A program made the translations under genes and the position numbers. This document shows, in pieces, positions 24,786 to 33,213 of a stretch of 64,000 nucleotides of DNA. Position 1 is the stretch's first letter. Each line of letters opens with the position of its first letter. The notes below the pieces were generated by a model. That model made no database searches. It saw nothing but the letters and a program-made list of their open reading frames with translations, and had not been told where the DNA came from. Source of the DNA: Hymenobacter sp. 5317J-9. Its GTDB lineage: Bacteria; Bacteroidota; Bacteroidia; Cytophagales; Hymenobacteraceae. Where the stretch lies: contig NZ_CP095050.1 of the NCBI RefSeq assembly GCF_022921075.1, positions 3,968,001 to 4,032,000 of the forward strand, read 5' to 3'.

Positions 24786-27287
24786 TTACAGCTTATAGCT
24801 CAGCGTGGCCGAGAAGGTGCGGGGCGCAATGGGATTGATGCTGTTGTCGTCGTGCAGGTTGTAGCTCAGCTCGTTGAGCAGGTTCGCCATCTTGAAGCGC
24901 AACGAGAACCGGTCGTAGGAATAGCCCAGCGAAGCATCGAACAGGAAATAGTCGGGCACCGAAATCAATTGGAAAGCGTCACTGCCCGAAGCCCAGGGAC
25001 GGCCGGTGCTAGGGTCGAGCAGGCGGGTGTTGCGGCCGCCCACCCGGTCGCCCACGTAGTAGGCCGTGAAGCCGGCGTTCAGGCCGCGCAGGGTGGCGTT
25101 GTTGGCAAACACGTTGGCGAAGCTGTAGAACAGGCTCGCGTTGGCCGTGTGGGCGGGGTTGTAGCGCAGGCGGCTGCCGTTTTCGTAAATGTTGCTCTTG
25201 GTGTAGGTGGTGGTGTTGTAGCTGTAGCCGGCAATGAGCGAAATGCCGTTGAGCGGGCGGCTCTGCACGTCCACTTCCACGCCCTGGCTCGTCACTTCGC
25301 CGGCCAGCTCCTGGGGCGCCGCCACGCGGCTGGTGGCAAAGCGCGGGTCGGTGGGCAGAATGGCCTGGGCCTGGTTGCTGTTCACGATGCGGTAGCCGGT
25401 CACGTTGGCCGACAGCGCGCCTTTGAACAGCTCGTTTTTCATGCCCACTTCGTACTGGTCGATAAGCGACGGCGCCAGCGCCCCGCCCTGCTCGTCGAAG
25501 CCGGAGTTGGGCGTGAAGGAATTGGAGTAAGACGCAAACAGCGAGGTGGTTTTGATGGGCTGGTACACCAGGCCCAGGCGCGGCGAAAATGCGTTGTCGT
25601 AGCGGCGGTTTTCGGCCACGGTGGCGGCGTTGGTGGCGGGCAGCGCCAGGCCGGGGTAGGTGTACACGTCGGTGGGGGTTTCCTGGTAGCTCCAGCGCAG
25701 GCCGGCCAGTACCTTCACGTGGTCGAACAGGCTGATGAGGTCCTGGGCGTAGAAACCGGCGCGGCGGGTGTTGCCCAGCGTGCGGGTGTTGTAGCGCATG
25801 GCGTCGTAGCCGCTCACGGCGCCTTTGGGGCGGCCCAAGGCGCGGCTGGGGTCCAGAATATTGAGCGAGTCGTAGGCCTGCGCGATGAAGGACAGCGCGT
25901 TGGTGTTGTACTGGTCGGCGTCGGCGCCCACCAGCACCGTGTGCCCAATGCGGCCCGTGCGCAGGGTGCCGGTCAGGTCAATTTGGGCCAAGTAGTAGTT
26001 TTCGGCCGTCTGGGTGCGTTGCAGGTTGCGCTGCCAGTTGCCGTAGTTGCGGCCGGGCTTGATGACGTTGGCCGTGGGCCGGGCGGCGCTGCGCAGCTCA
26101 TTATCATAGCGCTGGAAACCGGCCACGGCGCGCACCTGCCAGGTGTCGCTGAGGCGGCTGGTGAGGGTGGCCGTGGCGCTGCTCTGGTTGGTGGCGTTGG
26201 TGGCGTCGGCCGTGTTCAGGAAGCGGGTGCGCGAGTCAAAAATCTGGTAGTTGATGGCCCCGATGCCGTAATCAGGCGTGCGGTTGTCGCGCAGGTAGTC
26301 GCCTTCGATGACGAGGTCCGTCTTGGGCGTGAGTTTCAAAAGCAGCGAGGGATTCACGTACACGCGGTTGCTTTTCACGCCATCGCGGAAGCTGTCGCCG
26401 CGCTCATAGGTGCCGTTCAGGCGGAAGGCCACTTTCTGGCTCTGGCCCACGGCGCCGTACACGTCGAACTGCGGCTTCACGAAACCGAAGCTGCCCACGC
26501 GCAGCCCCACCGAGCCGCCGCGCTCAAACTGCGGCTTCTTGGTCACCAAGTTCAGGATGCCGCCGGCGGCCACGTTGCCGTACAGAATAGCGGCGCTGCC
26601 TTTCAGCACTTCCATGCGCTCCAGCGAGCTCACCTCCGGCATAATACCGTTGTTGAAGCGCACCCCGTTTTTGAAGGTGTTGGCGCTGCTGTAGGCAAAG
26701 CCGCGGCTGGCAATTTCTTCCTGGGTGCCGCCGGTAGCGCCCATCACATACACGCCGCTCACGTTGGCCAGCACGTCGCTCAGGCGCAGGGCCTGCTGCT
26801 GCTCCAGCACCTCGCGCTCGATGGTGACGGTGCTCTGGGGGTTGTCGAGGGGCGCGATGGGCATTTTGCCCACGCTCGGCGTGCGCTGGTTCAGGCTTTT
26901 GGCGCCCCGCACGGTCACTTCCTGCAGCTGCTGCTCGCCGGGCGCCAGGCGCACGGGCAGGGCGGCCACGGTCTGGCCGGGCTTCACTTCCACGGTCACT
27001 TCCTGCGGCGTGCAGCCCAGGCACGTCACCGTGAGCACCTGCCAGCCGGCCGGCGCCTGCAGGCGGAACGTGCCATCCGCGGCTGAATTAACGCCCAGCG
27101 AAGTGCCCTTCACGCGGATGGAAACTTGCTCAGCCGCCTGACCGTCGGCCAACTCAATGCGGCCGGTTACTTCCCCCGTCTGGTCATGGCGCTTGGCATG
27201 GCGATGGTGCGGGGCGTCGGACTGAGCAACACTAACCAACGGCAGCAGGCTACCAACAACGAGCAGGGGAAAAACAACTGAGCGCAT
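24786..27287 (-). CDS. TonB-dependent siderophore receptor
   Basis: 833 residues. Signal peptide (RSVVFPLLVVGSLLPLVSVAQS), a His-rich stretch (DAPHHRHAKRHDQ), a carboxypeptidase-regulatory-like domain (residues 38-120, GEVTGRIELADGQAAEQVSI), then the plug (QSTVTIEREVLEQQQALRLSDVLANVSGVYV; SSLERMEVLKGSAAILYGNVAAGGILNLVTKKP) and a 22-strand barrel ending in Leu (SATLSYKL). FhuA/FpvA-type plug, so ferric siderophore uptake across the outer membrane is likely. The leader carries two 21-bp palindromes around the promoter, and a PepSY gene follows, both consistent with iron regulation. Confidence 0.94.
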   Translation of the reverse strand: MRSVVFPLLVVGSLLPLVSVAQSDAPHHRHAKRHDQTGEVTGRIELADGQAAEQVSIRVKGTSLGVNSAADGTFRLQAPAGWQVLTVTCLGCTPQEVTVEVKPGQTVAALPVRLAPGEQQLQEVTVRGAKSLNQRTPSVGKMPIAPLDNPQSTVTIEREVLEQQQALRLSDVLANVSGVYVMGATGGTQEEIASRGFAYSSANTFKNGVRFNNGIMPEVSSLERMEVLKGSAAILYGNVAAGGILNLVTKKPQFERGGSVGLRVGSFGFVKPQFDVYGAVGQSQKVAFRLNGTYERGDSFRDGVKSNRVYVNPSLLLKLTPKTDLVIEGDYLRDNRTPDYGIGAINYQIFDSRTRFLNTADATNATNQSSATATLTSRLSDTWQVRAVAGFQRYDNELRSAARPTANVIKPGRNYGNWQRNLQRTQTAENYYLAQIDLTGTLRTGRIGHTVLVGADADQYNTNALSFIAQAYDSLNILDPSRALGRPKGAVSGYDAMRYNTRTLGNTRRAGFYAQDLISLFDHVKVLAGLRWSYQETPTDVYTYPGLALPATNAATVAENRRYDNAFSPRLGLVYQPIKTTSLFASYSNSFTPNSGFDEQGGALAPSLIDQYEVGMKNELFKGALSANVTGYRIVNSNQAQAILPTDPRFATSRVAAPQELAGEVTSQGVEVDVQSRPLNGISLIAGYSYNTTTYTKSNIYENGSRLRYNPAHTANASLFYSFANVFANNATLRGLNAGFTAYYVGDRVGGRNTRLLDPSTGRPWASGSDAFQLISVPDYFLFDASLGYSYDRFSLRFKMANLLNELSYNLHDDNSINPIAPRTFSATLSYKL

Positions 27288-27291
27288 AGCT

Positions 27292-27351
27292 TATTTAGAC
27301 AGATTCAAAATACGGTGCAAAGGTGCAGCCTATTTAGAATTGTTCCAAATA
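27292..27351 (-). promoter_or_regulatory. promoter of TonB receptor flanked by two 21-bp iron-box-like palindromes
   Basis: Box 1 (27292-27312) and box 2 (27331-27351) share the pattern TATTTAGA-N5-TC(C/A)AAATA and are each imperfect palindromes, 39 bases apart. Between them the minus strand reads CACCTTTGC, close to the Bacteroidota -7 element TAnnTTTG, with TTG about 19 bases upstream inside box 2. A repressor bound at both boxes would cover the promoter. Fur or DtxR-type control is inferred from the gene function and box shape. Confidence 0.6.
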
Positions 27352-27515
27352 AAGAAGTCGGGAAATTTGCTCATCCCTCCCACACTTCCAGCATCCATCA
27401 GCAATTTCATCAACCAAACAATTGACTACCAATAAAAAAGGCCAGCTATAAAGCTGACCTTTTCCTAAAGTACTTGCACAGCCGTTGGCGGAGCCGCTGC
27501 CGATGGCTGGCTGGT

Positions 27516-28565
27516 TCAAGCTGCCTCGGCCTCCTGCAAGGCGTTGGTGGGAGTCAGATGAAAGGCTTCGGCCAGCAGCTCGTAAGAGCGGCGGCGGTCC
27601 TCAAAATCGGCAGTGATGGTGACGGCGGTTATCTCGTCCACCTCATATTCGGCGGCCAGTTGGATGAATTGGGCATGCACTTGGTCGGGCGTGCCGCTCA
27701 CCACGCGGTTGTGGTTGTGACGCAGGTGGGCCTGGTCTTCGGCCGTGAACTGGTAGGCGCGCACTTCCTCAGCCGACGGGAACGTGCGGAACTCACCGCG
27801 GTTGAAGCGGATGAGCTGCATGTCCATGGCCTTACGCAGTTCGTTGGCCTTTTCCTCCGTGTCGGCGCACAGCGTGAACACAGCCATGTTGGCCAGCGGC
27901 GTGGCCAGCTCCGGCGAAGGGCGGAAGCGCTGGCGGTACTGGCGCACGGCCTCGGGGCCGCCGTTGCCGTTGATGAATTGCGCGAAGGAAAAGGCCATGC
28001 CCAAGTGCGCCGCAAACAGGCCGCTCTGGCCGCTGGAGCTCAATATCCAGAGCTCCGGCGCGGTGGGCGACTGCGGAATGGCCATCACCCGCTCGTGAAT
28101 GGTGTCGGGCACTTTCTCATCGCGCAGGTAGGCTTGCAGGTCCATGAGCTGCTCCACGAAGTCCTTCTCGTTGAACTGGTTATTGGGGTTGAGGGCATAG
28201 GCCGTGAGGCGGTCGGCGCCGGGGGCGCGGCCCATGCCCAGGTCGATGCGGCCCGGAAACAGGCTTTCGAGCATGCGGAAGTTCTCAGCCACTTTCAGGG
28301 CGCTGTAGTGCGGCAGCATGATGCCGCCCGAGCCCAGGCGAATGCGTTGGGTGTGGTTGCCGAGGTGGGCAATGAGGACTTCGGGCGTCGAGCCGGCCAG
28401 GGTGTTGGTGTTGTGGTGCTCGCTCACCCAGAAGCGGGTATAGCCGAGGCGGTCGGCCAGCTGGGCCAGCTCCACGGTTTCGAGCAGGGCCTGGCGGGGC
28501 GTAGCGCCCGGCCGGATGGGCGACTGGTCGAGGACGTTGAGGCGGATATTGGAGGGGGTGGTCAT
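27516..28565 (-). CDS. LLM-class flavin-dependent oxidoreductase (luciferase-like)
   Basis: 349 residues. It opens IRLNVLDQSPIRPG and continues GYTRFWVSEHHNTNTLAGSTPEVLIAHL near residue 42, with GSGGIMLPHYSALKVAENFRMLE near 78 and GRIDLGMGRAPG near 105: the signature of bacterial luciferase-like monooxygenases of the YhbW/MsnO8 type. It would use FMNH2 or F420-like cofactor and oxygen to oxidise an organic substrate; which is unknown. Monocistronic. Confidence 0.94.
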   Translation of the reverse strand: MTTPSNIRLNVLDQSPIRPGATPRQALLETVELAQLADRLGYTRFWVSEHHNTNTLAGSTPEVLIAHLGNHTQRIRLGSGGIMLPHYSALKVAENFRMLESLFPGRIDLGMGRAPGADRLTAYALNPNNQFNEKDFVEQLMDLQAYLRDEKVPDTIHERVMAIPQSPTAPELWILSSSGQSGLFAAHLGMAFSFAQFINGNGGPEAVRQYRQRFRPSPELATPLANMAVFTLCADTEEKANELRKAMDMQLIRFNRGEFRTFPSAEEVRAYQFTAEDQAHLRHNHNRVVSGTPDQVHAQFIQLAAEYEVDEITAVTITADFEDRRRSYELLAEAFHLTPTNALQEAEAA

Positions 28566-28697
28566 TTTCAGAGAGAGGAATAAGTATACAGAACCGCTGA
28601 AGGGCCCGTCCGGTTCGCCGGAGCCCGGGCCGGCCCTGGCATGAACAATTGCCGGCTCAGTTGTTACCCACCCGAACTCTCATCCATTCCTTCTTTA

Positions 28698-29411
28698 ATG
28701 AGCGACCAGAACAACGTACTCATAACCGTGGCCGATGGCACCGAAATGCACGCCTACGCGGCATTCCCAAGCAACACCGGCCCGGTGCCGGGCATCATTC
28801 TCCTGCAGGAAGCTTTCGGCGTGAACCACCACATTCGCAGCGTGGCCGACCGGCTGGCGGCGGCTGGCTACGCCGTGGTGGCGCCCGAGCTGTTTCACCG
28901 CACCGCCGCGCCGGGGCTGGAAATTGCCTATACCGATTTCAACACCGTAGCCGCGCCGCACTTCCAGGCCATCACGGTGGAGGGCCTGACGGCCGACCTG
29001 CAGGCGGCGCACGCCTGGCTCAGCGGCCAAGTCTTGGTGATGGCCGATAAAATCGGAAGCGTGGGCTTCTGCCTGGGGGGTCGGGTGTCGTTCTTGGCCA
29101 ATGCTGTGCTGCCGCTGGCGGCCGCCGTGTCGTACTACGGCGGGGGCACCCACCTGCTGAAGGACCGCGCCGCCGAGCTGCACGCCCCGCACCTTTTCTT
29201 CTGGGGAGGGCTCGATGCACACATCAAAAAAGAGCATATTGCCGAAGTAACAGATGCCGTGGATGCCGCCGGCAAGCCCTACATCAACACCGTCATTTCC
29301 TACGCCGACCACGGCTTCAACTGCGACGAGCGGCCCAGCTACCACCCGCAAGCCGCCGCCGAGGCCTGGGCTCTGACGCTGGCTTTCTTCAGGGAGAAGC
29401 TGGGGGCGTAA
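28698..29411 (+). CDS. dienelactone hydrolase family protein
   Basis: 237 residues from the ATG at 28698 (an earlier frame start gives 19 unlike residues). Alpha/beta hydrolase of the DLH type: PGIILLQEAFGVNHHIRSVADRLA near residue 32 with the conserved Glu, nucleophile Cys in GSVGFCLGGR near residue 119, Asp in GGLDAHI near 172, and His in SYADHGFNCDERPSY near 206. The Cys-Asp-His triad is complete. Acts on lactones or related esters. Divergent from the LLM gene. Confidence 0.93.
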   Translation: MSDQNNVLITVADGTEMHAYAAFPSNTGPVPGIILLQEAFGVNHHIRSVADRLAAAGYAVVAPELFHRTAAPGLEIAYTDFNTVAAPHFQAITVEGLTADLQAAHAWLSGQVLVMADKIGSVGFCLGGRVSFLANAVLPLAAAVSYYGGGTHLLKDRAAELHAPHLFFWGGLDAHIKKEHIAEVTDAVDAAGKPYINTVISYADHGFNCDERPSYHPQAAAEAWALTLAFFREKLGA

Positions 29412-29433
29412 GGTTTAGTCTTTGTTATTGGGG

Positions 29434-29565
29434 CGTCATGCTGAGCGCAGTTGAAGCAGGACGTGTGTTTCGCCTGTCATCCTGAGCGCAGCGAAGGACT
29501 TTCTCATAGCGGAACGACTTGTTCGGCCGTGAGAAGGGCCTTCGCTGCGCTCAGGATGACAGGCG
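29434..29565. repeat. family-1 hairpin repeat (full copy plus half copy)
   Basis: A half copy GTCATGCTGAGCGCAGTTGA at 29435-29454 is followed by a full inverted pair at 29471-29565 (CGCCTGTCATCCTGAGCGCA and its complement), the TCATCCTGAGCG variant. It lies between convergent genes. Confidence 0.85.
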
Positions 29566-29645
29566 ATTTTGATTACTGCCTTAAGTGAGATGCCTCAAGT
29601 GCACTCGGTCGGCAGCCTTTTTGCGCACAAAAGGCTTGCGCTTAC

Positions 29646-30680
29646 TTAGACTGCCGCCACCGGCTCCCTCACAACTTGCCGGCCCAGATACTGCGCCATG
29701 CTGCTGGCCAGAATAATTTGCAGGGCATGATACAGCATCAGCGGCAGGAGAATAAGGCCCGTGGCCGCGCTGGCCGGAAACAGCAGGCTCGCCATTACGC
29801 TACCGTGCACCAGCGACTTTTTCGACCCGCAGAACACGGCCACAATCTGGTCGGCGCGTGGGAAGCGCAGGGCGCGGCTCAGGCCCCAGATTAGGGCAAA
29901 CACCACCAGGTAGAGCAGCACCATGCCCGCGCCGAGCTTCACGATATCAGCCAAGCGGTAGCGGGTGAAAATGCCCTCGGCAAACGAATCGCAGAAGGCC
30001 GTGAAGACGATGAGCAGGATGGTGACCTGGTCGAACACACGCAAGCTAGCCTTGTGGCGCTCGGCAAAGGCGTGGAAGCGGGAATTGAGCAGCACCCCCG
30101 CCCCTACCGGCAGCACCACCTGCCAGAGCAGCTGCACCGCCAGGCCCCACAGCTGCCCGCCGCCCGTGCCGGTGTGCAGCACCACGCTGGTGAGCAGTGG
30201 CGTGAGCGCAATGCCCAACAGGCTGGAAATGCTGGCGTTGAAAATGGCCGCAGGCAGGTTGCCGCCGGCAATGCTCACCATCACCACCGACGTGGACACG
30301 GTGCTGGGCAAAGCACACAGAAAGAAGATACTTTGCCAAAGCAGGTCGCCGCTCTCACTGCCGAAAAACGGCCGAATGAGCAGCGCCAGGGCCGGAAACA
30401 GCGCAAATGTGGCCAGCTGCACCAGCAGGTGCAGGCGCCAGTTGCGCATGCCGGCCCGCAGCTTTTCCAAGCTCAGCTTCAGGCCATAGAAGAAAAACAC
30501 CAGACCCACGCCCAGGGTGGTAATGGCTTTCCAAGGCACCGGGCTGGCCTTGCTGCCCAGGCCGGGCTGGAAATAGGCCAGCGCCACCACGCCAATAAGC
30601 GCGAGCAGAAACCAGTCGAGCCCGGCGCGGGACAACAGGGCGATGAAACGATTCGGGGCTGGGGCAAGGGGCTGCGTCAT
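29646..30680 (-). CDS. bile acid:sodium symporter family protein (SLC10A7/YfeH-like)
   Basis: 344 residues from the ATG at 30680; the longer frame runs into a hairpin repeat and is not credible. About ten membrane segments. Sequence landmarks: TTLGVGLVFFFYGLKLSLEKL near residue 52, FFLCALPSTVSTSVVMVSIAGGN near 115 (the ALPST signature of the SBF-like group), and AVFCGSKKSLVHGSVM near 270 (GSKKS signature). It is probably a sodium-coupled importer of an organic anion. Substrate unknown. Flanked by family-1 repeats at both ends. Confidence 0.9.
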   Translation of the reverse strand: MTQPLAPAPNRFIALLSRAGLDWFLLALIGVVALAYFQPGLGSKASPVPWKAITTLGVGLVFFFYGLKLSLEKLRAGMRNWRLHLLVQLATFALFPALALLIRPFFGSESGDLLWQSIFFLCALPSTVSTSVVMVSIAGGNLPAAIFNASISSLLGIALTPLLTSVVLHTGTGGGQLWGLAVQLLWQVVLPVGAGVLLNSRFHAFAERHKASLRVFDQVTILLIVFTAFCDSFAEGIFTRYRLADIVKLGAGMVLLYLVVFALIWGLSRALRFPRADQIVAVFCGSKKSLVHGSVMASLLFPASAATGLILLPLMLYHALQIILASSMAQYLGRQVVREPVAAV

Positions 30681-30721
30681 GCGCAAGAATACGCAAGCAG
30701 CCGCCTTTGGTGGTCCGTAGC

Positions 30722-30808
30722 TGTCATCCTGAGCAGCGCGAAGGACCTTCTCACGCCAGCACAATTGAGGCAAACGTGAGAAGGTCCTTCGCGGCGCTCA
30801 GGATGACG
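30722..30808. repeat. family-1 hairpin repeat, TCATCCTGAGC variant
   Basis: Arms TGTCATCCTGAGCAGCGCGA and TCGCGGCGCTCAGGATGACG are inverted, with inner GGACCTTCTCAC/GTGAGAAGGTCC. Nearest relative in the window is 29471-29565. Confidence 0.85.
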
Positions 30809-30820
30809 GACAATGTTGAG

Positions 30821-31342
30821 CTATTGGTCGCCGGGGCCACTGCCGAGGCCGGGCGGCGGGGTGCCTTGCACGCCCTGCACGTTGGGCACGCCCATTTTTT
30901 CTTCGCGCTTGCGCTGGTATTTGGCAAACTGCTGGGGCGTGAGCACGTCTTTGATGGCCGCGAGGCGGGAGCTGCCCACGGTTTCAACCACGCCGGCCAG
31001 CTTGCGCGGGTCGGCTTTGTAGCGCAGGCGGGCCGACTCCACGGCGTCGACGCTGCGGCGGTTGATGGCGCGCACTTTCTCGGTTTGCTGGGGCGTGAGG
31101 CCGAGGTTTTGCTGCATGTTGGTGGTGAGGCCGTTGCTGATGGCGTCGACCTTGGCGGCGTCGGCCACGGGCATGGGCTCTTCGGGGGCCGGCGCGGCCA
31201 CCTTGGTTTTGGTTTTCACGCTAGCCTGGCCCACCGGCTTGGTCTTGGTTTTGACGGTGGTGACGGACTTGGCCGGTGCCTGGGCCAGCACGGCCGGCCC
31301 GGCGGCCACGGCCAGCAGCGAGGAGAGCAACAGAACTTTCAT
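30821..31342 (-). CDS. secreted protein with Spy/CpxP-like LTxxQ motifs
   Basis: 173 residues from the ATG at 31342. Signal peptide KVLLLSSLLAVAAGPAVLAQA, then a Lys/Thr-rich segment (TTVKTKTKPVGQASVKTKTK), then a helical region with two LTPQQ motifs (LTPQQTEKVRAINRR and LTPQQFAKYQRKREEK), the pattern seen in Spy/CpxP-type periplasmic chaperones and in many Bacteroidota hypotheticals. It ends with a Gly/Pro-rich tail. A role in the periplasm is likely; a chaperone role is a guess. The start was chosen because it begins the signal peptide. Confidence 0.7.
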   Translation of the reverse strand: MKVLLLSSLLAVAAGPAVLAQAPAKSVTTVKTKTKPVGQASVKTKTKVAAPAPEEPMPVADAAKVDAISNGLTTNMQQNLGLTPQQTEKVRAINRRSVDAVESARLRYKADPRKLAGVVETVGSSRLAAIKDVLTPQQFAKYQRKREEKMGVPNVQGVQGTPPPGLGSGPGDQ

Positions 31343-31530
31343 AAAATGCGGAGGGGGAAGCGCTATCACAGAAAAACGGGTGGCTGCGACGGGGTAAATA
31401 TCGGCCGAAAACGCCGCTCTTTCAGCCCCTAACGCCTCGCCAACCACGTTTCGTGCCAGCCTGTGCCGAAAATCCGGCTTCCGAACCTCCTCCGTGCAAC
31501 CTTTCGGGCCGGTTTGGCATACAACCTCCC

Positions 31531-32574
31531 ATGAAAAACGACAAGCGCACTTCCAAGAACTGGCTGCTGGCCGCCGGCCTCGGCGCGGCGGCCCTGGCCG
31601 CCACGATGTGGGGCAACCGCCGCGGCTCCTACGACCTCACCCGGCGCGTCGTGCTCATTACCGGCGGCTCGCGCGGCCTGGGCCTTGTGCTGGCCCGCCA
31701 GGCCGTGGCCGAGGGCGCCCGCGTGGCCATCTGCGCCCGCGACGAGGCCGAACTGGCCCGCGCCCGCCAGGACCTGCTGAACGCCGGCGCCGCCGAGTCC
31801 GACGTGCTGACCCTGGCCCGCGACATCACCAACGAGGTGGAAGTGCGCACCATGGTGGCCGAAGTCGAGAACCGCCTCGGCCCCATCGACGTGCTCATCA
31901 ACAACGCCGGCATCATCCTGGGTGGCCCGCTCGACAACATGGATTCACGCGACTACGAGGATTCCATGGCCATTCACTTCTGGGCGCCGCTGCACGCCAT
32001 GCAGGCCGTGCTGCCCAGCATGCGCCGCCGGGGCGAAGGCCGCATTGTCAACATCTCTTCGCTGGGCGGCAAGGTAGCGCTCCCTCATATGGCCCCCTAT
32101 AGCGCCAGCAAATTTGCCCTGGTGGGCTTGTCCGAAGGTTTCCGGGCCGAGCTGCAGCAGCACGGCATCACCGTGACGACGGTGTGTCCCGGCCTGCTGC
32201 GCACCGGCAGCCCCGACCACGCGCTGGTAAAAGGTCAGCAGAAAAAGGAATTTGCCTGGTTCAGCATCGCCGACTCGCTGCCCGGCATCACGATGAACGC
32301 CGAGCAGGCCGCCCGCCAAATCTGGAACGCCTGCCGCCGCGGCGATGGCGAAATCATTCTTTCGCTGCCGGCGAAGCTACTGGCCGCCTTCCACGGCCTG
32401 CTGCCCGGCACTACTACCGACATCCTGAGCTGGCTCAACCGCGCCCTACCGGCCACCGGCGAAAGCCCGGCCGCCAATGTGCGTCGCACGGGTTTCGAGA
32501 GTGAAACCGAGCTTACCCGCTCGCCAGTCACCACGCTCACGCGCAAGGCAGCGGTGAAAAACAACGAAGTATAA
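31531..32574 (+). CDS. membrane-anchored short-chain dehydrogenase/reductase
   Basis: 347 residues from the ATG at 31531. One membrane segment near the N-terminus (WLLAAGLGAAALAATMWG), then a classical SDR domain: NAD(P) loop VVLITGGSRGLGLVLA near residue 45, NNAGIILGG near 125, catalytic Ser in VNISSLGG near 172 and the YSASK motif (Tyr/Lys) near 190. The C-terminal extension of about 100 residues is Thr/Ser-rich. Substrate unknown. It ends in a family-2 hairpin repeat. Confidence 0.92.
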   Translation: MKNDKRTSKNWLLAAGLGAAALAATMWGNRRGSYDLTRRVVLITGGSRGLGLVLARQAVAEGARVAICARDEAELARARQDLLNAGAAESDVLTLARDITNEVEVRTMVAEVENRLGPIDVLINNAGIILGGPLDNMDSRDYEDSMAIHFWAPLHAMQAVLPSMRRRGEGRIVNISSLGGKVALPHMAPYSASKFALVGLSEGFRAELQQHGITVTTVCPGLLRTGSPDHALVKGQQKKEFAWFSIADSLPGITMNAEQAARQIWNACRRGDGEIILSLPAKLLAAFHGLLPGTTTDILSWLNRALPATGESPAANVRRTGFESETELTRSPVTTLTRKAAVKNNEV

Positions 32575-32652
32575 GTCCCCCAAGCTGTGCCTGGGCCCGT
32601 GAGCTCTGTTTTAATGCCGCTCTACAGGACCCAAGCGCAGCTTGGGGGTACT
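32574..32652. repeat. family-2 hairpin repeat
   Basis: Same arms as 23421-23500 (AGTCCCCCAAGCTGTGCCTG left, AAGCGCAGCTTGGGGGTACT right) with an unrelated centre. It starts over the SDR stop codon and ends 3 bases before the next stop, so both convergent genes finish on it. Confidence 0.85.
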
Positions 32653-32655
32653 GGC

Positions 32656-32895
32656 TTACAGGGTACCGCGGCGCTTACTGCCCACTTTGGCGCCCGAAAT
32701 CTTGGTTTGGCGCTTGCTGTGGATGCCCAGGAATCCATTGTGGAACAGGCCGTGGTGGCCGTAGCGGCGGTAGATAGGACGGTGATTGCCGGGCGCAATC
32801 TTGCGGGTGGGGCGGCGGGTGGCGGTGGCAGCCGAAGCTTCGGCGGTGGCAAACAGGCCTAACAAAAGGGCGACTACAAAGAGGTTGCGGAACAT
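32656..32895 (-). CDS. small basic secreted protein
   Basis: 79 residues: signal peptide (RNLFVVALLLGLFATAEASAA), mature part about 58 residues, strongly basic (TRRPTRKIAPGNHRPIYRR, HSKRQTKISGAKVGSKRRG) with several His. No family recognised. The gene is bracketed by a repeat and a long spacer, with a good signal peptide, so real expression is likely. A similar role to small DNA- or polysaccharide-binding proteins is only a guess. Confidence 0.55.
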   Translation of the reverse strand: MFRNLFVVALLLGLFATAEASAATATRRPTRKIAPGNHRPIYRRYGHHGLFHNGFLGIHSKRQTKISGAKVGSKRRGTL

Positions 32896-33213
32896 CGTCG
32901 AATCGAATTAAAAGTGGTAATTCAATAGCTGGCAACGCGCCGCTGCAGCAGCTCGCTTCCGAGTTGTTAACCCCGGCCGCGCCGGAATTATTGCAGCTTC
33001 ACCCCTGCCATTCGACTATTTGTCGCCTTTAATCGACCAAACCACCCTCCTTCCGCTTGCCTCATTTCAATGCCGAGCCAAGCCGTAACCCATTTATTGC
33101 CAGCCAGCTTTCGACTGTTCAGCTTTGCGCGATGAGCACCAACGCGCCGCCGACGAAAAAATTTGAAAAAAGTTGTGCACCGCCCGCTTTTTCTGAGTTA
33201 GTGCCGCCCTTTT
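32896..33213. other. 318-base intergenic region
   Basis: Contains the start region of the small basic protein on one side and the 3' end of the radical SAM gene on the other. Several AT-rich stretches (for example around 33160-33180) but no frame, hairpin or RNA that I can support. Confidence 0.4.

Noticed and set aside
24852..27086. 744-codon open frame on the plus strand
   Set aside because: Antisense to the TonB receptor; amino-acid composition (Val, Gly, His, Ala runs) is that of a GC-rich shadow frame.
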